Notes: generated from the letters alone by a model not told the origin. Shown: positions 50,249 through 61,931, counted from the first letter of the stretch. The stretch is 64,000 bases of DNA from Viscum album (GCA_963277665.1 OY728122.1:1547910868-1547974867), one strand, 5' to 3'. A program made the numbers and translations.

Positions 50249-50732
50249 TTAGCCAATTACAATAATAATTATTATGATCAAACATTTAAAATAATGCAAT
50301 CATTTAAAATAACACCCATATATATATTTACACATATATAGATGTATATATACCTACAAACATATACACGCAATTACAATAAACACATATATATGTATAA
50401 CATATATAGACCTAAACATATATATGCATATATACACATATAGATATATATATATATATATACATTAATATACACGTCTATAAACATATAAAAATACTAC
50501 AATAATAGTAACGCAACTCAAATAGTAATAATAATAAAAAGTCAACGTAAAAAATTTAATATTTAAAACGTCGGGTGGACACATCGTCACCCGGGTCGAA
50601 CGCACGATCACCGCTGGCGATGCGATGACCGCGCACCGGTGTGAAACCATCAATCACAATTAATCTTCGAAAAATTTAAATCGGTACCAAGAGAGGAGAA
50701 AAATTACTGATGTCCGCGGTCGGGGTGTGACA

Positions 50733-50748
50733 ATTCTCCCCACCACAG
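50733..50748 (-). promoter_or_regulatory. E6 polypurine tract
   Basis: The minus strand reads GTGGTGGGGAGAAT immediately before the LTR start TGTCACACC. Confidence 0.85.
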
Positions 50749-51532
50749 ACACTTTCTGCCCCCAGAAAGTCACCAGGTCACAAGTCAGCCAAAAATCCAG
50801 GTCTATGCCCAACAGTACTGAAGAAAACTGAAGTTCTCGGGGATGACCTTACTCTACACAGGTCACACCCGACCGATTCAAGAGAAAACTGGGGTCCGAT
50901 GGTGAGGGGAGAACCCGAAGGGGTTCTCCCCACCACAAGAACTTAACTAGTGCAGAAAAGAAGACCATTTAAATAGAACACCCTGGGAAAGGGGGGGGGG
51001 GCGACGCGGGAACTCCCAACCAATTCAAACCAACTCTTATAGCACGATTACTACAACGCCTCCGTCGAAACCTTGAACCCACGACTAGAGTCATCAACTT
51101 CAACACCAGGGAAAACCCATAGAAAAACATTTAACCAATATCAAATTGGAGACATGATCCACCGAAGTCCACAAAGCATAACCACATCGACAACCTAACC
51201 AAAACGAGGACAACCCACACGAGAGTCAAACACACTTTTAAGGACACGCGATTTAGAATATTACATTCCCATGACAAGTCTGCTTAGATTATCATAGAAC
51301 CAGTCCATCATCACTTTATAGAAAAACTACGCATTTACAACGTTGTTGGGACCTCAATAGCTGGGAAACAAACATGAAAAGGTTTTTAATTGCTCCACCG
51401 TCCACACGGAATACAGAGCTTGGACCAAGGCTTCACAACCCTAGGAAACTCCTGACTGTGCGCGAGCTTCACCCCGAGACTTGTGGCTGGGGCTCTGATG
51501 GCTGAAGCATCTTCTTCCTCACAGTCAGGTAC
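50749..51532 (-). other. E6 interior downstream of gag, no pol
   Basis: About 0.8 kb between gag and the PPT with no protease, RT or integrase motif in any frame and stops throughout. It includes a run of about ten G residues near 50,992-51,001. Confidence 0.8.
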
Positions 51533-52337
51533 TGACATTCTCCCATAACAGCGTCCTCTTCAAGCGACGCTTCATGCAAAACTCCTCCAGATGACCCAGA
51601 CAACCACAACGATGACACGTCTTCGGAGGGTTGTGACAAGACGACCTTAAATGCCCGAAATGACCACACTAAAAGCATACCATCGAACGATCTGACAAAC
51701 TGGAAGCTGGGACCAAAGGGGATAACTCCATAGGAACAGGCATGTCTGGTGCCTTTTTCTCACCAGAGGGGGAACTCTTACGAACAACAACAGGGGACGC
51801 TGAATTATTAACCACCCGCACACCAGAAACTAACTCAGCCAAGAAAGCTTCCTCCACGAGCTTCTCGAAACAAGGGTCTTTATAATGAAGGACTCGCTCC
51901 TTGATCTCTGGACGAAGACCCCCAGTGAAAAGAGAGACCTTCATGAGCTCATGCGATGCTACATCTGGAGAAAAGGGAATTAGTTCCTTAAAATGGTCAA
52001 CATATGCCTTCACCGTCCGTCGACCTTGTTGAATATGCACAAGATCCCTCTTTTTCTCCAGCTTCACTTCCTCGGGTACAAACCATTGGATGAAAACAAT
52101 TTTAAAGACATCCCACGTCATTTCAACTTGCATCGATGGTAGGGAAACCACCTTCCACTGGTCCAGAGCTGGACCCTCAAACAACTCCATAATTGCACGG
52201 ACCTTAACACTATCGGGAGTTCCCAACATTCTAAAGACACGCTCCACTTCCCCGAACCATTTCACTGCCTCTAACGGACCCCGATCACCATGGAGAATAG
52301 GCAAAGTATGAGGAGGACCAAAAACTGGGCATGACAT
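51533..52337 (-). pseudogene. E6 gag, two CCHC knuckles, one internal stop
   Basis: From ATG 52337, 222 codons are open: LEAVKWFGEVERVFRMLG, then GPALDQWKVV, a TWDVFKIVFIQWFVPEEVK segment, LVHIQQGRRTVKAYVDHFKEL and GGLRPEIKERVL, a full Retrotrans_gag-type capsid. In the same frame follow two knuckles (51576-51677): CF*CGHFGHLRSSC, where an amber codon at 51669-51671 sits between the first two cysteines, and CHRCGCLGHLEEFC. The frame ends at about 51,533. Gag packages element RNA into virus-like particles. The tag replaces a non-cysteine residue of the knuckle, so sister copies may be intact. No pol follows. Confidence 0.9.
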
Positions 52338-53310
52338 ATCCGAATCCTTAGAGACCTTTCTGGGCGGTATTTCCTGAGCGATATATAAAACTCAAAGCCA
52401 AAACCAACATCAAATCGATGCAACATCAATAAAAGCATCTTCATCAAAAACAGTCAGCACAAGAACCAAACAGATACAACACAACCCAAAACAAGATCTC
52501 CTCTTTAAAATTCCCTTTTCATTTTTGATTTCAAAACCACCCTTTTTCAAGATCACTTTCCAAAAACCGATCCACTTTCAAACCAAAACTTTTCAAAATT
52601 GTTTCCCCTTTAAAACCAATTTAGAAAACAAGGTCAAGCCATTTATTTCAAATACACACCCAGGTAATCCCATGAACCGTTGCACATGTCTTCATCCACA
52701 TTCATTCATACGTGCGTCAACACACACTTTCCATGCATTCTCACACATGTGCAAACGTTCATAAAGAGGAACCGAGGTTTCAACCCAAATAATTCTTATC
52801 CAATTCCAACCAAACAACAGATTTTCAAATCAAGAGATTTCAGTTTCAAAACCCATTTTATACATTTAAAATCCTTTAAAAGAAACCAGTCAAATTTTCA
52901 AAAACCCTTTTTCATTTCCAACTACGCACTCACACAGACCAAAATGAAAGCAACATCCAAATTTGCATCAACCACTGAAATGAGGGACTAGTAGTCACGC
53001 TCAACCTGACGACATGGTAGTGGGCCATGTCCCAAGTCAGTGTCGACCACTAGGAGGAATTCAAACCACGTACTCGAACTCCACATGGGTCACTACTCCA
53101 TGTGAAATTACGATGTAATGTCGGCTTGCCTCCATTGTCATCTCTCAATCCAAGACAAACCAGAAAGGACAAGGTCACAATTCCCGAACTACCCCTGGTA
53201 ACTCAAAGATCAGTGAGAGCAAGAGTTCGCGACGCTCTTCCCGTACTTACCCCTCGAGTTCCGACAGTCCTAATCTCCTTCTACCGGACAACCCAAATAA
53301 CAAGAACCAC
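52338..53310 (-). other. E6 untranslated leader between PBS and gag
   Basis: About 1 kb upstream of the gag ATG with no recognisable protein domain. It would carry packaging signals by analogy with other gypsy elements; nothing specific is visible. Confidence 0.6.
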
Positions 53311-53321
53311 CTCTGATACCA
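53311..53321 (-). promoter_or_regulatory. E6 primer-binding site (tRNA-Met type)
   Basis: The minus strand reads CGTGACA, AAA, then TGGTATCAGAG, an 11-base match to the usual PBS. Confidence 0.9.
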
Positions 53322-54086
53322 TTTTGTCACGAACCATCCCGGGTCGACCCTGAACCGGTCACCCGAGCCGGCCCGTGGCATAGCCCGAGGGGCGTTCCCG
53401 ATCCCCACGGGCTGGCAACAAGTGCCGGGCATTGAAACTTTAATCGTTGGGAACGATTTCAGCCCATGCTAAAAACAGGATCGAAAGAATGATTATAAAC
53501 TCAACAAACAAACAGACAGTAAAGACATAAAAAAAACTAAACCACAACATACCTCCACGTGACCTCGCGGTTCACCACCCAACTACAAACCAACGTCGCC
53601 CCATCACTGAGCGACTCAAGCCAGGAAAACCTGAACACAAGGAACCTGCAACTGAAGTGGTAAAAGATAGGCGTGAGCACAAAAGTGCTCAGTAGGTGAG
53701 CCCAACAACAAATCCCAATGCACTACCAGTAAATAAAGAATCTACATAATCCAGGTGTGAACTTAAATGTATAAAAGTAAGTTTTCATAATGCTTTACTT
53801 GAAAATCAAACACGAGGCATTTCCCTTATTCCTTTTTGAAAGTTAATTCCCTTTTCATTAGTTTTGAACTCATTCTGAAAAGAAAAGTGTTACATTTTCA
53901 AATCTCACCCAAAGAGAATTAAGCATTTTCATTTGAAAACCCATTTTTCCCAAAGTCTAACAGTATAGGCTGTGAAAGATGACTGAAAGTAAACAAGCAG
54001 GGAAAAAAAGTGCAAGTAAAGGTAAACAGGCAAGGAAAACCAAGTGCAAGTAAAAATAAGCCAGAAGTTATCAGCAATAGCCATGG

Positions 54087-54173
54087 ACACACACACACAC
54101 TCACACACTCACACACACACACACATACTCACACACTCACACACACACACACATACTCACACACGCACACTCT
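54087..54173. repeat. (CA)n microsatellite in E6 5' LTR
   Basis: Partner of 47588-47674, with one interruption changed. Confidence 0.95.
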
Positions 54174-54296
54174 CAAACCCAAGTGGTCCCCCGTATGCCG
54201 ACGGGAGGCACCATGCCAGAGATGGTAGAGCACCATGGGTAAAACCTCTAAGGTTCATCTAGCTCGCATGGGACCCTAGAACCTCGTGTCTCGGTG

Positions 54297-54388
54297 AAAC
54301 GTGGCTTAGAAGGCCACGACCCTCAGAAAACGTGGCTTAGAAGGCCACGACCCTCAGAACACGTGGCTTAGAAGGCCACGACCCTCAG
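54297..54388. repeat. 31-bp tandem triplication with hairpin
   Basis: Three head-to-tail copies of a unit containing CGTGGCTTAGAAGGCCACG, a 6-bp inverted repeat (CGTGGC/GCCACG) around a 7-nt loop, followed by ACCCTCAG. The 3' LTR has one copy (about 47,798-47,827). Copies differ only in the junction bases (AAAC, AAAAC, AACAC). Confidence 0.95.
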
Positions 54389-55244
54389 ATATCATATGTT
54401 TAGTTAGTGTTGCAATCGTCAATCCAGCTAAGTGAAACCGGGACGACACCCATCCGGCTCACTAGCACACTAGTTCTAGTCCGCCCACCTAGATACCCAG
54501 GGTTTCCCCGTGTGCTCAAACAAGTTTCACATTCATATAGTATATTACTTCCTCATATCGCAGGCCAAACCAGATATCGCACACAAAAGTCACCATTTCC
54601 ACATCCAAACAATATTTCAAAACTCACGCACGTCAAAAATACCTTTCTGAAAATATAAATGTCATTACCCAATCTTTTCGCAAAACCCCCTTTTTGGAAA
54701 CACTCAAACAAGAACATAAACAACTTTCACAACCCAGAAAGCATTATTTTTAATAACACAACAAGGGAAAACATCTTTCGTCAACCAAGAACCACACGTA
54801 AAGTTTCCAAAAACAATTTCAAAAGGTCACACGACGTTTTCTCTGATCAAGGTTATAAGAAAACAACATTTTCCATAAACAGTACATTTTCTAATTTACA
54901 CATGCCAAAAACATTTCAAAACCCAATTCAACATGTCTTTCGTTACTCAGAAAGAACCATTTAGCGACATTACTATGAAATCCCACAATTGAAACCAAGA
55001 AAACACTTTTAATGAAATGCTGGAATTAAACAGTTTGCATTATCAGCAAATCACCACACTATAAAAACTACTTAATATTATTTTCTTAAATTTACTGAAA
55101 TTTAGTAAAAGGACAAGGAATAAATAAATTCTTAATTTAGAGGCAAGTGCATTGGGAGACCTACCTCGAATCGGAACGAAGAACGACACGACGTGAAACT
55201 CTTGTTGCGTAAAGGTCGCAGCGTATTGCGTCGTCAAACTGGTC

Positions 55245-55524
55245 CTAAAACAATAGGCCGTTAAGCAGGCTCATTAATGACAACATACTACTAATAATAA
55301 TAATTATAATAACGTAATAATAACCAAAATGTAGTAATAATAATGTCATAATAATAATAATAATTATTATTATTATGACATAATAATAATATAATAATAA
55401 TAAGAGTAACAATAATATTAACATAATAATAAGAATAATTATAATGACATAATACTAACAAGAACAATAATAAATATAATAGTGCCATGATAATTATAAT
55501 AATATTAATATTAATATTAATAAC

Positions 55525-55570
<46 letters not shown>

Positions 55571-55898
55571 TAACGATAATAATATAACAATAATAATAAT
55601 ATAATAATAATATAATAATAATATAACAACAACAACAACAACAACAATAATAATAATAATATGATAATTGAGTAATAATAATAATTATAACAATAATGAT
55701 AATAATAATAATAATATTAATATTAATGTGATAATAATTATAATAACAATAGTAACAATAATAATATAATAATAATTATAATAAGATACATTAATTATAA
55801 TAGTGACATAATAAAATAATATTAATAATATGTTAGTAATCATTATAATAATAATAATAATAATAACAATATTATTGCACAATTATAATATAATAATA

Positions 55899-55930
<32 letters not shown>

Positions 55931-56072
55931 TAGTAATACAATAATAATGTTAATAGAATAATATTAACATAATAATAATGAAATAATTATAATATTATTA
56001 ATATGATAAAAGTAATAAATTTTATATAAGATTAACTTAAAAATAAAATAAAAAAAATAAAAATATACTTAC
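55245..56072 (-). other. Candidate intron in the E6 leader
   Basis: Just below the GC-rich leader the minus strand reads ACCACCCT|GTAAGTATATTT, a near-perfect plant 5' splice site. The 828 bp that follow are T/A-rich (mostly ATT/TTA repeats on this strand) and end TATTGTTTTAG|GACCAG, a good 3' splice site. A further donor-like GATTCGAG|GTAGGT occurs at 55,164. An intron would remove the repeat block from the mature leader. This is inference from splice signals and base composition only. Confidence 0.4.
55284..55995. repeat. (TAA)n-rich block in E6 5' LTR
   Basis: Imperfect trinucleotide repeat, the same block as in the 3' LTR with small length changes. Confidence 0.95.
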
Positions 56073-56074
56073 AG

Positions 56075-56745
56075 GGTGGTTCGCGCGGGGGAGCCGGGGC
56101 GGTGACGGTATGAGGCCGGAGCGGCCGCTGGGTGTGGCTGAGGGTAAGGAAGAGGCGCGGTATGGGGAAACCGGGACGACGGCGCAAGGCGGAGGAAGGG
56201 GGAGGCTGGGAGCAACAGAGGGGGGCTGGAAACCGGGAGGCGGAGGCGGCGGTGCGCAAGGGGAAGCCGGGCCGGGACGACGACGAGGGTGCAGGGGAGA
56301 GGGCGCGCAGCCGAGGTGCTAAGGTGGAGCGAGGGCGGAGGGGAGGGGAGATCCGCTGGACAGGAGGAGACGGGGCTACCGTCTGGAGGAGAGGGAGCAG
56401 GAGAGAGGAGGTCGGGAGAGGAGTCGGGACGGGGCGAGGTTGAGCGCACTGGAGGGAGGCCGGGCGCGGTGCGGCGACTGCTGGGTGTGGGGTGCGGCGA
56501 CGGGGTATGCGGAACGGGGAGCGGGACAGGGGAAGCAGGCGGGGCATCGGGGTCCGGGGGTTGGACGCACCGGCGCGGGAGCAGGGAGGCGGGACACCGC
56601 CGAAGGGGGTGCAACGGTAGCGCGCTCGGGCGGAGGTCGGGACCGGGTGAGGCGGTAGTCGGGTGGGTGCTGCGCCTGGGCTGAGCGGAAGAGAAACGGT
56701 GAGAGGGAGAAGGGGAGAAAAGGGGTGGCGGCTACCGGGAGGTAG
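56075..56745. other. GC-rich leader block of E6 5' LTR
   Basis: Same block as 49505-50175. The longest frame (268 codons on the minus strand) opens with a Tyr run from the TAA repeat and is low-complexity Pro/Ser/Arg. Small indels and substitutions against the sister LTR change the frames, which argues against coding. Confidence 0.7.
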
Positions 56746-56766
56746 GCTAGGGTTAGAGGTTCTAAA

Positions 56767-56771
56767 ATATA

Positions 56772-56826
<55 letters not shown>
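56767..56826 (-). promoter_or_regulatory. TATA-containing repeat at the E6 promoter
   Basis: A (TAA)n tract followed by (TA)n and TTTTAGAACCTC on the minus strand lies immediately upstream of the GC-rich leader. It is the only TATA-like sequence next to a compositional switch in this LTR. Confidence 0.45.
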
Positions 56827-56830
<4 letters not shown>

Positions 56831-57316
56831 TTAGCCAATTACAATAATAATTATTATGATCAAACATTTAAAATAATGCAATCATTTAAAATAACACCCA
56901 TATATATATTTACACATATATAGATGTATATATACCTACAAACATATACACGCAATTACAATAAACACATATATATGTATAACATATATAGACCTAAACA
57001 TATATATGCATATATACACATATAGATATATATATATATATATATACATTAATATACACGTCTATAAACATATAAAAATACTACAATAATAGTAACGCAA
57101 CTCAAATAGTAATAATAATAAAAAGTCAACGTAAAAACTTTAATATTTAAAACGTCGGGTGGACACATCGTCACCCGGGTCGAACGCACGATCACCGCTA
57201 GCGATGCGATGACCGTGCACCGGTGTGAAACCATCAATCACAATTAATCTTCGAAAAATTTAAATCGGGACCAAGAGAGGAGAAAAATTACTGATGTCCG
57301 CGGTCGGGGTGTGACA

Positions 57317-59770
57317 CCATGTATTTAACTTTGGGGAATGTATGGGTTATAATAGTACTAGATAATGCTACATAGATTGAATACCTCACTCATAGTGATA
57401 ACAGAACTGACAAATAAGATCTTCCTACAATATATATACTCATTCTTCATTTTGTTCATTGATGAAATCCATATCTACTAGTCAACCCCAGAGCAGCATG
57501 ATAGACATATTCATATATTATTGATTTTGATTCGATAACATCAACTTTATGTCAATATGATGAAGTTAAATACATTATTTGCTTGTTACATTTTTTTGGC
57601 ATGTTGTTTCCATGATAAGTATATCCATATTCATAGAGAAATTGGAGGTTGTAATATCCGGGTTGGGTCCTTACAAAATTTTTCAGATCTATTGATTTCT
57701 TCCTTTGATGTAATAATACTAATGTTTTTTCTAAAATACCACCTGATTATCAGCTCCCATAAATGCACTTATGAAGAAGGTGGTGATGTTTTAGAGGTTA
57801 GACTATTCAGAAGAGGCATTTTTCAAGAAGGAGATGCGGTTTACAATAGCTATAGTGTTTATTATTCATGATCAAGTGGATTTATATACTACAAAGAGTG
57901 ATGTATCAGACATTGGAATGGGAGAAATTCTTATTCTGTGGTTTTTAAGGTAACATATAGTTCATATCACCAATGATCCTATGATAAGATGATCCAAAAA
58001 TGAAATGGGTTAATTATCCTTGGTGTATTCTAATAAATTTTGGAAACACTATCACATCAGAGAAAGACTGTTTTCTATGATGGCCAAAAAATGATTCGTT
58101 ATATCATCAAAATGTGGGACATGTACAATTGGTTGTGTTTATTTTCATGATTAAATAATATAAATTTATCTTTGAGAAGGATTATTCCCTTTCTAATGGA
58201 AAAATCACTATATATTCACTACGTAGTAATATGTGTGTATTTAATGATCTTAGTGAAAGACGTTTAGAGGAATAGTGTAACCTTGTGATCTTGTTGGTTG
58301 ATTAGATTATGGAAGCTTCCGAGGAATAAGGATTTATGATGGGTAATCCATTAGTGGTCACATATTCATTAGTTTACTGAGTAAATATTGGAAAAGAGAC
58401 TGACTAAGATGGTGATGGTTTGTGGAATCATCATGCAGGTGGTGAACTGATACATTGGTGTTACTTGGATGATGATGATGTCATCCTATTACTCAGAAGA
58501 GTTGTAATCCCTATAACCTCCATGGAATATCAAATGTGTGAATTCCATTCCACTACATTGGTCTTTCATCCTAGAAGTAAAATGATATACCAAAACATCA
58601 AGGATACTTTTTTGTGGACATGTGTGAAGAGTTACATTTCTTGTTTTTTATGCCTTTCAATCCTAGGGATAATGGAAGAGTACCAACATCCTAATGGTTT
58701 ACTCTAGCCAAATCTTGTTCTCATGTGGTTGTGGGATGAAATCAATATGGAATTTTTGAAGGGGATTCCTAGGACCCAAATGTTTTGTGATACATTATCT
58801 GTGATTATCGATAGCGTATCCAAATACATGAATTTCAAACCAATTAATGAGACACAACTAATTGATGATATATTAAATCTACATGTTTCTACGGTTATAT
58901 TATGACATAGTGTTTCATTGATAATTGAATTTGATAGAGAAACATGTTTCACATCATGGTTTTAGTAGGACATTCAGAAGTCATTAAGGACATAGTTGAG
59001 ATTTAGCACAATATATCATACTCAAACAAAAAGATAGCCAGAGAATATGATTCATATATTTGGGAATATACTCTAAGATTATATCCTATATTTATGTGGA
59101 GATTGGGATGACCATATATCATTGATTCACATAATATAAAAAACATATAATAATAATTAATTTATGGGGAACCTTATGATGATATTTATGGTCCTCTATG
59201 TCTTTCAGCACATTATTGGCATGAGTTAGGTGAGGTAGTGGACATAGGGCCATGTATAGGTAATGATACCTCAAATATGGTGATGTTGATCAGGATTTAG
59301 TTGGTGACTACTAAAATATAGAATAATTAATATTCATATTAGAGGATAAAAATTTGAAGTTACCATGTTTTCTTGTTGAAGTATATTCAGTTGGGGTATC
59401 ATTATTTGTGATAGGTGGGGAATTTGTTGTTGTGTGTAGTTGGACCCAATGATATCACTAAGATGGTTCAGATAGTGTCCACCATATATAAATTATTTTT
59501 TTTCAATCATTTTATCCATCATGCATTCCATGCACTATACATCCATAGGTACCTATACAATTAAATGTATTTCATTTATTTAGAGGATGAGGAGTTAGAT
59601 CCTATATAATCATACATATAGGGCCAAGTGTGGATAGTGGACCGAAGTGAGAATTTCTAATAAGGGATAAAGGTAAAACATAGTCAAATTATATGGTATT
59701 AAGAACATATCTATGAGGAGACATATGATGGAGTGTCTAATTTCCTATCTCAATGGATTGAGTTCATCGA
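57317..59770 (+). pseudogene. E4 pol, second part: RT end, RNase H, integrase, chromodomain-like end
   Basis: Directly after E6 the frame gives ELTNKIFLQYIYSFF then ILFIDEIHIY (RT active site, FIDD decayed to FIDE), and STPEQHDRHIHILLILIR. RNase H remnants (DVSDIGMGEIL) lie near 57,900. Integrase is clear from 58,567: HPRSKMIYQNIKDTFLW, then the decayed zinc Cys pair (CFLCLS), WLWDEINMEFLKGIPRTQ (catalytic Asp now Glu), SLIIEFDRETCFTSWF, FSTIYHTQTKR, PENMIHIFGNIL, and YDDIYGPLCLSAHYWHELGE. The last motif is a Tekay/Del-type GPY-region landmark. At 59,500-59,760 come FHALYIHRYLYN and YEETYD, the likely chromodomain end. Many stops and shifts are present. Confidence 0.85.
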
Positions 59771-60370
59771 GAATATCCATTTAATGTACCTCTCAAGGAT
59801 AATAAGTCCATTGTGATGAAAGTAGGTCTCTAGACCCTACATGTATTATACTATGATTACCACTATAGGTATATATTTTTATATATATACATGTTCTTAT
59901 CATTCCATAATATTATTTTTACTTTTTCATCCACTATATTTACTGTAATATTTATAAATTATGTGTCACATTAAATTGTTATAGTAGATCCCATGCTATA
60001 ATGAGATAATATAGATACATTGATAGTAATCTTATTGTAACGTCTAGTGGGCCAGATACATCATACTGAGAAGACACATATGATGTGTTCCAATTAGGTG
60101 TTTAGGGATCATAATCATTGAGTCTTATTCTAACGAAGATCACAATGGTGATTTATGGTAGTTGATATCATGAGGATATAACCTCCACCAGTAACACAAA
60201 ATGTTTTAGGTGTCATTGGTTATTTCTATGAATAGACATGTGTATTTGTCTCCTAAATTTAAATCATTATCATTGTGTTTTGATAGAGGAAATACTTTCA
60301 ATTAAATATACCATGATTTCCATTTTTTAAACCCACAAAATTGTTACTTTAAAGTGAATTCCTTCATTTT
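59771..60370. other. Unassigned stretch after E4 pol
   Basis: No PPT or copy of the E4 LTR start was found, so the E4 3' end is missing or too decayed. A TGTAACGTCT at 60,034 resembles an LTR start, but the sequence after it does not match the E4 LTR. Confidence 0.5.
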
Positions 60371-61909
60371 TATGATATTGGTGTTATTTAGAGCTGAACA
60401 GTAAAAATGTCCCATTACAGATTTTACATTGATTTAAATTTTTTAGTATTTTTTCCATAATATGATCTACATTAATCCAAATTTCAAAATTTATTCTTTT
60501 CTATAATCCAAACATTCATTGTTTCATTACATACTTGTGGAAAAAAGCTGAATCGACCACATAGAAGCTCAAAAGAAGCTCACAATTGGGACCAAGATAA
60601 TTGTTTACCATTTGAAATAGTTTTGTTATGGGGAACATAGGTTGTTCAGGGTGGTCCCCCATGCTCTGAAATTTGGTGTGTTGACGCAAAATACATTTTG
60701 GAAGAACTTTCATGAAATCGAGGACACGTTAATTTTCTTTTTAAGGGGTAATTAAATCATCCTCATCCGGAGGATTGTGATTTGGAGTGTCTGATTAGAT
60801 AGAATAAAAGGTCAGAGTCAAATAGGAATAACACTCTAAATATTTGTCCAAATCCACTTTTATTCTTATGGGAATCTCCCAAGATAACTATGAACAACAT
60901 TAAAAAAAGGTGAAATGTTTGAAGATGTCATTTAATGGGGATACAACAAGTCATGATTTTGGGGACAAATTCGGGCTATAAAAGAAGGAGTGCTCCACCC
61001 TCTCAAAGAATCATTCATTCCATTTCATTCCTTTTGGGACACCAAGGAGGACAAATTTTCAGATTTCATTCTTTTATTTTGTTTCATTTCCATAGTATTG
61101 TAATTCATTCTACTTCCCCATTCATCTTGATTACCCTTACCATGGTGGGGTTAACATTTGGATTGATTGGTGAAGGGTTGGTTTTCTATTTTGTAATGCT
61201 TGAGTTCTTGAATGTAATTGAATGAAATTTGATTCTTTTTAAATGTTTTTTCAGATTAATATTGAGTAATTTATTATCAAGAGTGATCTTTTTTGAATTT
61301 TTATTTAATTATTAAATTTTTCCTTTGTAAAATAATTATTTTCTCCCTCCACTAATTTATCGTCTATATACGATGGAATAGACCATATATTTGTGGTGAA
61401 GTGCTCGATGATTGTCAATACATATAAAATGGGTACTGAATATTCATAATTGTTTCGTATAAGTAGAACCTTATCTATTATTTCCCATGTCAATTGAGGA
61501 TATACAATACAACTATTTTACACCTGGCAGAAGAGTTGACCAAACTGTGATCTTGGTAAGGATTTCTCTCACCATAATATTTCACCAATGATGTAAGAGA
61601 AAGAAATTGTGGAAACTCACATTAATCAACTAAGATTAAGAGATTGGAATTAAATTGAACAAGTATATCATTAGAATTTGGAAACAAACCCCGACCAAAT
61701 AACCCTTTTAATATCATTGTTTTTCAATCATTTGTATTTGAATGTCCATTCAATCATATTCTTATATAACACACCAATTTAACCCTTGTATAAAATTGAA
61801 AAATTGTTTTGTGTGCACACAACTTTGGGAGAAGTAATAGGAAACTACATTACATAATTTTAGCATAGTATATAATTGTTTTTCCACGCCCTATGAGAGG
61901 TGTGCATCA
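60371..61909 (+). repeat. E7 5' LTR
   Basis: The right end is set by the PBS, with spacing similar to E5. The left end TGATATTGGTG resembles the E5 start TGATAAAACAC only in the first bases. The TATA box at 60,977 is followed by CTCCACCCTCTCAAAG and CATTCATTCC, a typical Athila leader. Confidence 0.5.
60977..60984 (+). promoter_or_regulatory. TATA box of E7 LTR
   Basis: CGGGCTATAAAAGAAGGAGT followed about 30 bp later by CTCTCAAAGAATCATTC. Confidence 0.65.
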
Positions 61910-61913
61910 AGCT

Positions 61914-61931
61914 TGGTGTTGTGGTCAGGGA
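61914..61931 (+). promoter_or_regulatory. E7 primer-binding site, decayed
   Basis: TGGTGTTGTGGTCAGGGA aligns with the tRNA-Asp PBS TGGCGCCGTTGCCGGGGA. Most differences are C-to-T or G-to-A, consistent with deamination of methylated cytosines. Confidence 0.65.

Larger units (their letters stand above)
46826..50732 (-). repeat. E6 3' LTR
   Basis: In minus-strand order: U3 with TGTCACACCCCGACCGC start and TA/TATA-rich repeats; TATA box (50,200-50,215); GC-rich leader (49,505-50,175); TAA-repeat block (48,724-49,440); U5 with a CA microsatellite (47,588-47,674). It has one copy of the hairpin unit that is triplicated in the other LTR. Confidence 0.95.
46826..57316 (-). mobile_element. E6: gag-only LTR element with very large LTRs (TR-GAG type)
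   Basis: The 10.5-kb element has LTRs at 46826-50732 (3907 bp) and 53325-57316 (3992 bp), a TSD CCATG (46821-46825 and 57317-57321), ends TGTCACACCCC...CGTGACA, and a tRNA-Met-type PBS at 53311-53321. The 2.6-kb interior encodes a Gag with two zinc knuckles and no protease, RT or integrase. The LTRs are nearly identical, so insertion is recent. Non-autonomous elements with only gag between LTRs are described in plants as TR-GAG. It sits inside the RT of E4. Confidence 0.95.
53325..57316 (-). repeat. E6 5' LTR
   Basis: It is nearly identical to 46826-50732. Most of the 85-bp length difference is explained by two extra copies of a 31-bp unit at 54297-54388 and by TAA-repeat length. It ends next to the TSD CCATG at 57317. 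Confidence 0.95.
29598..59770 (+). mobile_element. E4: old chromovirus-type gypsy element split by E5 and E6
   Basis: The pieces in order are LTR part 1 (29598-30052), [E5 with TSD], LTR part 2 (40950-44603), PBS (44607), decayed gag (to about 46.3 kb), RT part 1 (to 46825), [E6 with TSD], then RT part 2, RNase H, integrase and a chromodomain-like end (to about 59.77 kb). With E6 and one TSD removed, the RT frame continues without a shift. The LTR begins TGTAACACCCC and ends GGGGCATTA, and spliced together is about 4.1 kb. Integrase C-terminal motifs match Tekay/Del-type chromoviruses. Pairing of the 29,598 start with the 44,603 end is inferred. The 3' LTR was not found. Confidence 0.75.

Noticed and set aside
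56032..56838. 268-codon minus-strand ORF (and the 171-, 177- and 181-codon ORFs around 49.5-50.3 kb and 56.1-56.6 kb)
   Set aside because: They are low-complexity Pro/Ser/Arg or Gly/Arg frames in a GC-rich LTR leader, open on both strands at once, starting in a repeat-encoded Tyr run and altered by indels between the two LTR copies.
60034..60043. TGTAACGTCT as the start of the E4 3' LTR
   Set aside because: The sequence after it does not resemble the E4 LTR start at 29,598, and no polypurine tract precedes it.
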